DNA from: Tannerella sp.
GTDB taxonomy: Bacteria; Bacteroidota; Bacteroidia; Bacteroidales; Tannerellaceae
Direction of reading: 5' to 3'
DNA length: 13,820 nucleotides
Assembly: GCA_031279875.1 (NCBI GenBank)
Contig: JAITHS010000052.1
Location: 1 to 13,820 of the forward strand
Part shown: one piece after another, positions 8,166-13,820 of the stretch
Layout: each line of letters starts with the position of its first letter
Numbering within the stretch: the stretch's first letter is position 1
Made by a program: the position numbers and the translations under genes
The notes under the pieces: model-generated
Database searches by the model: none
What the model saw: only the letters and a program-made list of their open reading frames with translations
What the model was told of the DNA's origin: nothing

Positions 8166-8919
8166 AACGACAGTTTGCTGTTTCCAAATCTTCCGGCGTA
8201 TCAATGCCGATAGTTTCGACAGTCGTTAATGCAACACTGATGCGATAACCGTTTTGTAGCCAGCGTAACTGTTCGAGGCTTTCGGCTATTTCAAGCGATG
8301 ATTGCGGCAGCGATGTTATCTCTTTCAAAATGTCGCTACGATAGGCGTACATCCCGATATGCTTGTAATAAACATGTTTTTTGAGCCATTCGGTATGCTT
8401 TGTACCTCTTATATAAGGTATTACCGAGCGGCTGAAAAATATCGCTTCGTTGCGGTTGTTTAAAACCACTTTCGGTGAATTGGGATTGAACAGTGTATGC
8501 TCGAAATCGCCGTCTGCATCAAAAGCTTTTACTAACGTAGCAATCTGAGTATCAGCGTTGTCGCTCTTGTCGCTCTTGAAACATGATTTGAGAAGTTCGA
8601 TTTGTTCGGGCTGAATAAACGGCTCGTCGCCCTGAATGTTAATTACGACGTCATATCCGTCGCCGATTTTTTTGTATGCTTCATAACAGCGGTCTGTTCC
8701 GCTGCGATGCTCTGACGAAGTTATGACAACATTTCCGCCAAAAGCGCGTACAGCCTCGAAGATACGTTCATCGTCGGTTGCAACATACAGATTATCAACA
8801 GTATTACAAGCCTGCTCATAAACTCTCCTTATCATCGTTTTGCCGCCGATGTCAGCCAGCGGTTTGCCCGGAAACCGCGTTGAAGCATAGCGGGAAGGTA
8901 TTATACCAAGGAATTTCAT
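8143..8919 (-). CDS. kdsB: 3-deoxy-manno-octulosonate cytidylyltransferase
   Basis: The enzyme activates Kdo for lipopolysaccharide: CTP + Kdo gives CMP-Kdo + PPi, in the cytosol. The N-terminal nucleotide-binding motif reads IIPSRYASTRFPGKPL. VINIQGDEPFI follows (metal and substrate site), then HIGMYAYR and the C-terminal GIDTPEDLETA. The ATG at 8919 is chosen because MKFLGIIPSRYAS is the standard family start. It gives 258 residues. An in-frame TTG two codons earlier would begin inside the stop region of the upstream gene. The ATG follows that gene's TGA by 2 nt, so translational coupling is likely. The stop lies inside the last codons of the converging oxidoreductase gene. Confidence 0.97.
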   Translation of the reverse strand: MKFLGIIPSRYASTRFPGKPLADIGGKTMIRRVYEQACNTVDNLYVATDDERIFEAVRAFGGNVVITSSEHRSGTDRCYEAYKKIGDGYDVVINIQGDEPFIQPEQIELLKSCFKSDKSDNADTQIATLVKAFDADGDFEHTLFNPNSPKVVLNNRNEAIFFSRSVIPYIRGTKHTEWLKKHVYYKHIGMYAYRSDILKEITSLPQSSLEIAESLEQLRWLQNGYRISVALTTVETIGIDTPEDLETANCRFKSFPAK

Positions 8920-8921
8920 TT

Positions 8922-10502
8922 TCAAAACAGCGGAATATCACTGCAAGCGTTGGGGGTGCGGACGCGCAGCAGATTAGTAACTGTCGGGGCTATCTCGGTG
9001 GCATAGACGGCACGGTCGAAGATGTTATGTTTCAGACCGTTACCAAAAAAAATCAGCGGGGTTAAAACGGTGTTGTTGCGTTTGATGTTCGATTGTCCCG
9101 ACTGTTCGTCTTCGATACCCCAGCCGGGTTGAAGTTTGATAATGATGTCGCCGCGACCGATATGAAATGTGCCGTAGCGCATCGCTGCCGAGCCTTCGTT
9201 CCAGTCGCCTTGACGCAGAACATTGTCGGTAACAGCCTGCTGGACACCGCTAAACTCCGAAACAAACTCTGCCGCTTTGTTTTGAACCGTTACAAGGTCA
9301 AGTTTCTCATCTTCAATGACTTTGCGGTTGAGATAAATTTGTTTGTCATAATAGCCTTTGACCCAGTTTTTTTGTCCGTACATAGCCATCAGATACATGT
9401 TAAGCAACGCCTGACAACGTTTCGGATGAAATGTTCCGCCAACGTCATGTTTATCTTCCGTAACTTTTTGATTATCATAATAATAGCCCGTGCCTGTCAA
9501 AACTACAAGCGTTTTTGACAGACCGATTTTTTTATCAATAACGTCAAGCAGTTCGCCGATGCACTTATCTATCTGATAATAATTATCTTGCACTTCTTGG
9601 GTATAATATTTGTCGATAACATCGGCAAAATTACCGCCGTAAAATGTAATCGACAGCATATCAGTCGTTTGATTGGAACCGAGATTACCTTTATCAACAA
9701 ATTCAACGGCAAGTTTTGTTATTTCGCTGTTGACAAGCGGAGATGTTTTGAAACGCGGATAGCAGCCAACTTCCCTTTCGTTGAAAGTATATTTAAAAGG
9801 CTTTTTATCAACCACATACGGAAGCGCCGAATATTTGTCGGCAATCATCAACGGCTCATAAACTAACGATGGCAACCGCTGTGAGAGCGACGTTTGACCA
9901 ATGTTGAGTTTGTCAACATAAGGCGGAATCGTTTTGTAGAACGTCGTAGTTGCCCACTTACCGTTGTAGTCGTCGAGCCAGAAAGCGCCGTCGGCAACAT
10001 GACCGGCCGAGATGATGGCGTTTTCGGCTTCGGGTGCAATGGAATAGACTAAACTTTTGCCTTTTGAAGCCACTTTCAACTCATCGCCGACGGTCGAAGC
10101 AAGCAGGTTTGCGGGCGAGAAGTTTTGATGGGTATAGTTACCCAGAAACTGCGGGTCGTAGAGGCATGACTGTTCTTTTTCACGCTCGAAATCATATCGC
10201 ATAACGCCCGTAATACTGTGATAGCAAGGGTTTGAGCCGGTAAACAGCGTGGCAAACGAACTTGCGCGGTCGATATTACTGAACTCATACTGAACATGCT
10301 TATATACAATTCCTTCGTTAAGCAGACGCTTAAAGCCTTTTTCGCCGTATGACGGTTTGAAATATTCCAACCAGTCGCCGCGCAACTGGTCAACAGTAAT
10401 CCAGACCACTAATTCGGGAACGTGCTGCTGCGCACGAACCGAGATATAAAAACCTGAAAATAAACAAATTGTAACAAATAATAATTTCTTCATAAAAGTC
10501 AT
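8922..10502 (-). CDS. Exported alkaline-phosphatase-superfamily protein, active site apparently lost
   Basis: The 526 residues start with a Sec signal peptide (KKLLFVTICLFSGFYISVRA, cleavage near A24). The first conserved block, WITVDQLRGDWL, keeps the metal-binding Asp38. FATLFTGSNPCYHSITG, AGHVADGAFWLDD, PLIFFGNGLK and YATEIAPTVTNLL also align well with PafA-type phosphatases. Aligned by eye with Elizabethkingia PafA, however, the nucleophile Thr79 is Arg79. Asn100 is Val100, Lys162 and Arg164 are Glu158 and Glu160, and Asp305 and His309 are Asn291 and Val295. Asp352-His353 are Thr338-Gly339 and His486 is Ser471. Phosphomonoesterase activity is therefore unlikely, and a binding or scaffolding role in the periplasm is inferred. 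ATG 10502 lies 3 nt after the trxB stop. M4 (10493) is an alternative start. Confidence 0.88.
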   Translation of the reverse strand: MTFMKKLLFVTICLFSGFYISVRAQQHVPELVVWITVDQLRGDWLEYFKPSYGEKGFKRLLNEGIVYKHVQYEFSNIDRASSFATLFTGSNPCYHSITGVMRYDFEREKEQSCLYDPQFLGNYTHQNFSPANLLASTVGDELKVASKGKSLVYSIAPEAENAIISAGHVADGAFWLDDYNGKWATTTFYKTIPPYVDKLNIGQTSLSQRLPSLVYEPLMIADKYSALPYVVDKKPFKYTFNEREVGCYPRFKTSPLVNSEITKLAVEFVDKGNLGSNQTTDMLSITFYGGNFADVIDKYYTQEVQDNYYQIDKCIGELLDVIDKKIGLSKTLVVLTGTGYYYDNQKVTEDKHDVGGTFHPKRCQALLNMYLMAMYGQKNWVKGYYDKQIYLNRKVIEDEKLDLVTVQNKAAEFVSEFSGVQQAVTDNVLRQGDWNEGSAAMRYGTFHIGRGDIIIKLQPGWGIEDEQSGQSNIKRNNTVLTPLIFFGNGLKHNIFDRAVYATEIAPTVTNLLRVRTPNACSDIPLF

Positions 10503-10505
10503 ACT

Positions 10506-11438
10506 TTAACCGTATAACAGGAACCTTTCCGCTTCGATAGCTGCTTTACAGCCGGCGGCGGCGGCAGTTATGGCTTGGCGGTATTCCGGGTCGGCTACGT
10601 CGCCTGCCGCAAAGACACCGGGTATGGTGGTGCGCGGAGTACCGTTTTCGGTAACGAGATAACCTTTGTCGCAGGTTTTGAGCCATGCCTTAAACACTTC
10701 CGTATTAGGCTTATGACCTATTGCAAGGAAGAATCCGTCGATGGCGATGTCAACTTTTGCTTCGTCGGGTTCGCCTTTACGATAAACGAGGTGTGCGCCT
10801 TCGACACCGTTTTCGCCGAACAGTCCCAATGTGTTATGTTCAAATAATATTTTAATATTCTCTTTTTCGGACACTTTTGACTGCATTATTTTGGATGCTC
10901 TCAAAAACGGTTTGCGTACTATGAGATAGACCTGTTTGGCGAGAGAAGCTAAATAAAGCGCTTCTTCGCAGGCTGTATCGCCGCCACCGACTACGGCTAC
11001 GGTCTTTTTGCGGTAGAAAAATCCGTCGCACGTAGCACATGCCGAGACGCCCATGCCCGCGTATTTGGTTTCGTCGGCTAATCCGAGATATTTGGCTGAT
11101 GCGCCTGTGGCAATAATAAGTGTCTCTGTTTCAATGACTTTCGAGCCGTCTATTGTGATTTTAAACGGGCGTACCGACAAATCGGCGGCGGTTGCGATGC
11201 CGCTACGTATATCTGTGCCGAAGCGTGCTGCCTGCCGTTTCAGGTCGTCCATCATCGCCATGCCGCTGATGCCTTCCGGATATCCGGGGAAGTTTTCGAT
11301 GTCGGTAGTCATAGTCAGTTGCCCGCCGGGTTGTATGCCTTCATACAAAATCGGTTGCAGATTAGCCCTTGAAGCGTAAATGGCTGCTGTGAAGCCTGCC
11401 GGTCCCGAACCGATTATCAAGCATTTGGTTTTTTCCAT
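10506..11438 (-). CDS. trxB: Thioredoxin-disulfide reductase
   Basis: This flavoprotein transfers electrons from NADPH through FAD and a Cys pair to thioredoxin in the cytosol. The length, 310 residues, is typical. The FAD site GSGPAGFTAAIYASRA is at 10-25, the redox-active CATC at 134-137, the NADPH Rossmann motif GGGDTA at 151-156, and the C-terminal FAD block GVFAAGDVAD near 275-285. The NADPH 2'-phosphate motif, HRRxxxR in E. coli, reads VRKxxxR at 174-180. Three basic residues remain, so NADPH use is still likely. The start follows the upstream gene by 3 nt, and the stop precedes the phosphatase-like gene by 3 nt. Confidence 0.96.
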   Translation of the reverse strand: MEKTKCLIIGSGPAGFTAAIYASRANLQPILYEGIQPGGQLTMTTDIENFPGYPEGISGMAMMDDLKRQAARFGTDIRSGIATAADLSVRPFKITIDGSKVIETETLIIATGASAKYLGLADETKYAGMGVSACATCDGFFYRKKTVAVVGGGDTACEEALYLASLAKQVYLIVRKPFLRASKIMQSKVSEKENIKILFEHNTLGLFGENGVEGAHLVYRKGEPDEAKVDIAIDGFFLAIGHKPNTEVFKAWLKTCDKGYLVTENGTPRTTIPGVFAAGDVADPEYRQAITAAAAGCKAAIEAERFLLYG

Positions 11439-11441
11439 AAA

Positions 11442-12320
11442 TTATATGTCGCAAATTCTGATACATTTTTCCAATGAGGCTATTTTGTCGGCCTGTTTAG
11501 GCACAAACTCCTGACCAACAAAGCCTTTGTATCCTACGTCGAGAAGCGCTTTCATAATGGCAGGGTAGTAAAGTTCCTGCGTTTCGTCTATTTCGGCGCG
11601 TCCGGGATTGCCTCCTGTGTGGATGTGCGAGAAAAACTCATGATAGCGGCGAATATTATCAATTATGTTGCCTTCCATTATTTGCATGTGATAGATGTCG
11701 TAGAGCAGGCGAAAGTTGGGCGAGCCGACGCGGCGACACAGTTCGGATCCCCATACGGTATGGTCGCAAAGATAATCTTTATGTCCCACACTATTAAGCA
11801 GTTCCATCGTTAATACTACTTTATGTTTTTCGGCAATCGGAGTGATGCGTTTGAGGCCTTTTTCGCAATTTTGCCATCCTTGCAGGTCGGTAACGCCGTT
11901 GCGACGTCCTGAAAAGCATATCAGGTTTGTCAGCCCTGCCTCTGCAACTTTGGGTATTATTTCTTCATAACTTTTAACTAATTCATCATGTAGCGACGGG
12001 TCGTTGAAACCACGGTCTATGCCAAGCCCTGCGCCCTGTGCCATGGCGACGGTTAAACCTTTGTCTGTTACCGTTTTCCAGTCTTTGGGGTCAAGGAGTT
12101 CTATCGATTCGATGCCGATTTTCTTGCATATATCGCAAAATTCGTCGAGCGGGTAACTGCCGAAACACCATTTGCTTACGGAATGATGAATATTGCCTTT
12201 GAGGGGTTCTTGTACCTGTTCTTTTGGTGAAACGGCAGCGTCGAGCTTGCCGACAGTCATCAGCGCCGCTCCTGATGCAAGCGCTGTTTTTAATGCTGTT
12301 CTTCTTGTAATTGTTTTCAT
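11442..12320 (-). CDS. Hydroxypyruvate isomerase-like TIM-barrel protein with Tat-like leader
   Basis: This 292-residue protein belongs to the AP endonuclease family 2 / xylose-isomerase-like TIM-barrel group. Its closest resemblance is to hydroxypyruvate isomerase: the block LLYDIYHMQIMEGN (205-218) is characteristic. The expected acid and metal residues are present: E173 (MELLN), D208, H234 (HTGGNPGR) and E271 (GQEF). Unlike cytosolic Hyi it has a twin-arginine-type leader (TRRTALKTALASGAALMTV, R6-R7), so export to the periplasm is predicted. The natural substrate, whether hydroxypyruvate or another ketose, cannot be told from the sequence. It is the first gene of the four-gene minus-strand operon, behind a -7 box. 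Exported sugar isomerases of this group often accompany Gfo/Idh/MocA enzymes, and one lies about 3.3 kb away on the other strand. Confidence 0.87.
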   Translation of the reverse strand: MKTITRRTALKTALASGAALMTVGKLDAAVSPKEQVQEPLKGNIHHSVSKWCFGSYPLDEFCDICKKIGIESIELLDPKDWKTVTDKGLTVAMAQGAGLGIDRGFNDPSLHDELVKSYEEIIPKVAEAGLTNLICFSGRRNGVTDLQGWQNCEKGLKRITPIAEKHKVVLTMELLNSVGHKDYLCDHTVWGSELCRRVGSPNFRLLYDIYHMQIMEGNIIDNIRRYHEFFSHIHTGGNPGRAEIDETQELYYPAIMKALLDVGYKGFVGQEFVPKQADKIASLEKCIRICDI

Positions 12321-12351
12321 TTTAAAATAAGTTTGTTAATAAATTATGCCA

Positions 12352-12359
12352 CAAAGGTA
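12352..12359 (-). promoter_or_regulatory. Bacteroidota -7 box for the isomerase-trxB-phosphatase-kdsB operon
   Basis: TACCTTTG on the minus strand matches TAnnTTTG and lies 31 nt before the first ATG of the operon. The upstream DNA is a long A/T run with no clear TTTG at the usual distance. No other -7 box fits inside the operon, where gaps are only 2-3 nt. Confidence 0.6.
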
Positions 12360-12418
12360 AATATTTTTTTTTAATTAATTATGGTTTAGGAATAAAAAAT
12401 TAATAACTTGTAATCGGA

Positions 12419-12669
12419 AGTCCCGCAGGGACAACACTTTATTAACCGTATGCTTTAGCATACGGTAGAGATGATACCAGCGAAGTCAACCGACAGCCCC
12501 GACGGAACCGATATGCTTTAGCATACGGTAGAGATGATACCCCTCCTGTCCAAGTCCCGCACGGGACGGTACTTGCAATCGACGATACGAAGTGTCGTCC
12601 CATGCGGGACTTGACGAGGAGTCCGTACACTGAAGTGTACGGTTAATAAAGTAAAGTCCCTGCGGGACT
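12419..12669. repeat. 251-bp palindromic element with terminal inverted repeats (REP/MITE-like)
   Basis: The ends, 12419-12450 and 12638-12669, are inverted repeats matching at 29 of 32 positions; the mismatches are one 3-nt block. Each end opens with the palindrome gtcccgcagggac or its complement. Inside are a 10-bp-stem hairpin (12445-12466), an exact 30-nt direct repeat (12449-12478 and 12512-12541), an inverted pair (12551-12574 against 12590-12613), and a hairpin with 8-bp arms at 12623-12642. No target-site duplication is obvious. ORFs drawn across it (12442-12630, 12486-12707) merely translate the palindromes. It fills most of the 376-bp gap between the HAD gene and the isomerase gene. 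It could also act as a bidirectional transcription or mRNA-stability barrier, which is inference. Confidence 0.8.
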
Positions 12670-12696
12670 CGCTTTTCCGAAACTATTCTATTTTGT

Positions 12697-13356
12697 TTAT
12701 TTGTCATCCCTTAGCAGCAACAAAATTTCTTCTGGCGTGTCAACGATATGACAGGCGCCGTTTGCAACGAGTTCTGTGCGCGGTCGGAAACCCCACGTAA
12801 CGCCGACCGACGTAACTCCTGCGTTGCTTGCCGTTTGCATGTCAATCGAAGAATCGCCGATATAAAGTGTATTTTCTACACTCATTCCTGTTTCCATCAT
12901 GATGTCGTAAACGATTTGAGGGTTGGGCTTGACCGGCACGTCTTGGCGCTGCCCGAACACCGCAGCAAAATGCACGTCAGGAAACAGTTTATCAATGAGA
13001 TACGTCGTAGCCTGATGATACTTGTTGGAAGCGACGGCGAGCAGCAAACCGCGATATTGCAACTCGGTCAGCAGTTTGGGGATACCGTTGTAAGGAAAAG
13101 TGTATTCTGTATTATGAAGATTGTAATAATCGACAAAAGTTTTTTTTACAAGTTCGAGATTATCGGGAGTTGAAGCGTTTGTCGGCAAGGCGCGTTCGAT
13201 TAGTTTGGCAATACCGTTGCCTACAAAATAGCGATACTCGTCAACCGGATGAGTAGGGAAGCGGTGCTGTTTGAGGGCATAGTTGACGCTCATAGCGAGG
13301 TCTGTAATTGTGTTGAGCAGCGTGCCGTCGAGGTCGAAAATGAGTAGTTTGTACAT
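12697..13356 (-). CDS. HAD-family hydrolase, phosphoglycolate phosphatase-like
   Basis: This 219-residue cytosolic phosphatase of the haloacid dehalogenase superfamily shows all four motifs: FDLDGT with nucleophile D8 and acid D10, S110 in VASNK, K143 in VKPNP, and GDSSIDM with D168 and D172. The helical cap after motif I is that of the phosphoglycolate phosphatase (Gph) group, which removes 2-phosphoglycolate formed in DNA repair, but substrate cannot be fixed by sequence. The ATG at 13356 (MYKLLIFDLDGT) is chosen. The frame stays open 38 codons further, but that stretch contains the promoter and reads as non-coding. The gene ends 27 bp before the palindromic element. Confidence 0.92.
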   Translation of the reverse strand: MYKLLIFDLDGTLLNTITDLAMSVNYALKQHRFPTHPVDEYRYFVGNGIAKLIERALPTNASTPDNLELVKKTFVDYYNLHNTEYTFPYNGIPKLLTELQYRGLLLAVASNKYHQATTYLIDKLFPDVHFAAVFGQRQDVPVKPNPQIVYDIMMETGMSVENTLYIGDSSIDMQTASNAGVTSVGVTWGFRPRTELVANGACHIVDTPEEILLLLRDDK

Positions 13357-13377
13357 GTTTTTATTTTTTTTACTATG

Positions 13378-13412
13378 CAAAGGTACATAAAAAATAATTA
13401 TCGGCACACAAA
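13378..13412 (-). promoter_or_regulatory. Promoter of the HAD phosphatase gene
   Basis: On the minus strand the -7 box TACCTTTG (13378-13385) is preceded by TTTG at 13409-13412. The spacing is 23 nt, a little longer than typical. The -7 box lies 21 nt before the ATG. The -33 element coincides with the U-tract of the upstream terminator, so termination and initiation signals share DNA. Confidence 0.6.
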
Positions 13413-13449
13413 AAAGCAGCGCAAAACGATTGACGTTCGGCGCTGCTTT
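13410..13449 (-). terminator. Intrinsic terminator after the Cys/Met metabolism gene
   Basis: Inverted repeats at 13413-13422 and 13440-13449 give a perfect 10-bp stem with a GC-rich core (gcagcgc) and a 17-nt loop. On the minus strand this is followed by six T residues (13415-13410, partly within the stem). It sits about 90 bp after the stop of the partial gene at the right edge. Confidence 0.75.
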
Positions 13450-13539
13450 CCAATTTGCGTTTCGGGTCAAAATACGATGTGCTGTCCGAAAAGCGCAATG
13501 GTAGTGAAGAACAATAAAATCGTAACGATCTTATCACTT

Positions 13540-13820
13540 TTATCTTTCCAACCCCTGTTGAAGGTCAGCGATAAGATCGGCAGCGTCTTCTATGCCTGCG
13601 GAGATGCGGATGAGAGTGTCGCTTATTCCGACCTGTTCGCGAACCTTCTTCGGGACAGATGCGTGTGTCATAACCGACGGCAATTCGATAAGTGATTCAA
13701 CGCCGCCAAGACTTTCGGCAAGCGCAAATATTTTCAGACGTTCCAGAAACACTTCCGCATCCGACTGTGTGCCGTCGATCTCGAACGACAGCACGCCTCC
13801 CGAACCTGATGTCTGTAACG
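13540..13820 (-). CDS. Cystathionine gamma-synthase/lyase family PLP enzyme, C-terminal part
   Basis: Only the last 92 codons are in the window; the gene runs off the right edge. The visible part reads SGSGGVLSFEI, then ESLGGVESLIELPSVMTHASVP, then GISDTLIRISAGIEDAADLI. This is the conserved C-terminal domain of Cys/Met metabolism PLP-dependent enzymes (trans-sulfuration). THASVP and the SxGIED block are typical of cystathionine gamma-synthase and gamma-lyase, which the sequence here cannot separate. The PLP lysine lies outside the window. Full proteins are about 380 residues. The gene ends at an intrinsic terminator. Confidence 0.92.
   Translation of the reverse strand, partial: LQTSGSGGVLSFEIDGTQSDAEVFLERLKIFALAESLGGVESLIELPSVMTHASVPKKVREQVGISDTLIRISAGIEDAADLIADLQQGLER

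Noticed and set aside
7467..8204. 245-codon open frame on the minus strand inside the oxidoreductase gene
   Set aside because: It is antisense to a well-supported Gfo/Idh/MocA gene and also crosses the end of kdsB. Its protein shows no recognisable family. It follows from codon bias in the real gene.
8920..8925. TTG start for kdsB two codons upstream
   Set aside because: It overlaps the TGA of the preceding gene, and the ATG at 8919 gives the standard KdsB N-terminus.
9093..9518. 141-codon open frame on the plus strand
   Set aside because: It is antisense to the phosphatase-like gene and its translation has no recognisable domain.
12419..12669. Possible CRISPR array
   Set aside because: There are only two exact copies of the 30-nt unit, the intervals are themselves palindromic, and no cas gene is present.
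12442..12707. Two overlapping short open frames (62 and 73 codons) on the minus strand
   Set aside because: They lie in the palindromic element. The residues YRRLQVP and LPYAKAYG are translations of the repeated hairpins, not protein motifs.
13357..13470. 38-codon N-terminal extension of the HAD phosphatase
   Set aside because: The extension would cover the -7 box and terminator, and the family starts at the MYKLLIFDLDGT methionine.
13464..13540. Hydrophobic mini-frame on the minus strand ending ILLFFTTIALFGQHIVF
   Set aside because: It looks like a small membrane segment, but no ATG or GTG precedes it in frame after the upstream TAG, and the only TTG is inside the segment. It is too short to support.

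Overview
The window reads as a chromosomal segment of a Bacteroidota bacterium, most likely of the order Bacteroidales. Three things support this. Several intergenic regions carry the Bacteroidota -7 promoter box TAnnTTTG. The ketol-acid reductoisomerase, YidC and PIF1-like helicase plus helix-turn-helix proteins look like their Bacteroidales versions. Clear Shine-Dalgarno sequences are scarce. The kdsB gene implies a Gram-negative, Kdo-containing envelope. No rRNA, tRNA, CRISPR array, phage or intact transposase was seen.

Layout from left to right: (1) 1-244 is intergenic, with nested inverted repeats and a -7 box in front of a DNA/RNA non-specific endonuclease that is probably a lipoprotein (+). 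(2) Converging on it, stop codon against stop codon, is a minus-strand unit: ilvC, then a PIF1-like helicase with a C-terminal helix-turn-helix, then a DUF721 (DciA-like) small protein overlapping the helicase gene. (3) A divergent promoter region (4690-4826) separates ilvC from yidC (+), which is followed by a Tat-signal Gfo/Idh/MocA oxidoreductase (+). (4) A very tightly packed minus-strand operon runs from 12320 to 8143: a hydroxypyruvate isomerase-like TIM-barrel protein with a Tat-like leader, trxB, an alkaline-phosphatase-superfamily protein, and kdsB. Gaps between these genes are 2-3 nt. kdsB overlaps the end of the oxidoreductase gene tail to tail. (5) 12419-12669 is a gene-free, highly structured element with 32-bp terminal inverted repeats and several internal palindromes. 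(6) A HAD-family phosphoglycolate-phosphatase-like gene (-) has its own promoter. It lies directly behind an intrinsic terminator that ends a partial cystathionine gamma-synthase/lyase family gene (-) running off the right edge.

Most of the genes are housekeeping: branched-chain amino acids, membrane protein insertion, thiol redox, Kdo activation and DNA transactions. Two observations stand out. First, the alkaline-phosphatase-superfamily protein keeps the fold signatures and one metal-binding Asp, but appears to have lost the nucleophile and nearly all other metal and phosphate ligands. It looks like an exported pseudoenzyme, locked into an operon with kdsB and trxB. Second, the 251-bp palindrome-rich element resembles a REP/MITE-type non-autonomous repeat, and part of it recurs in inverted orientation at the left edge of the window. 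Comparisons with named reference proteins were made from memory, not by a search.
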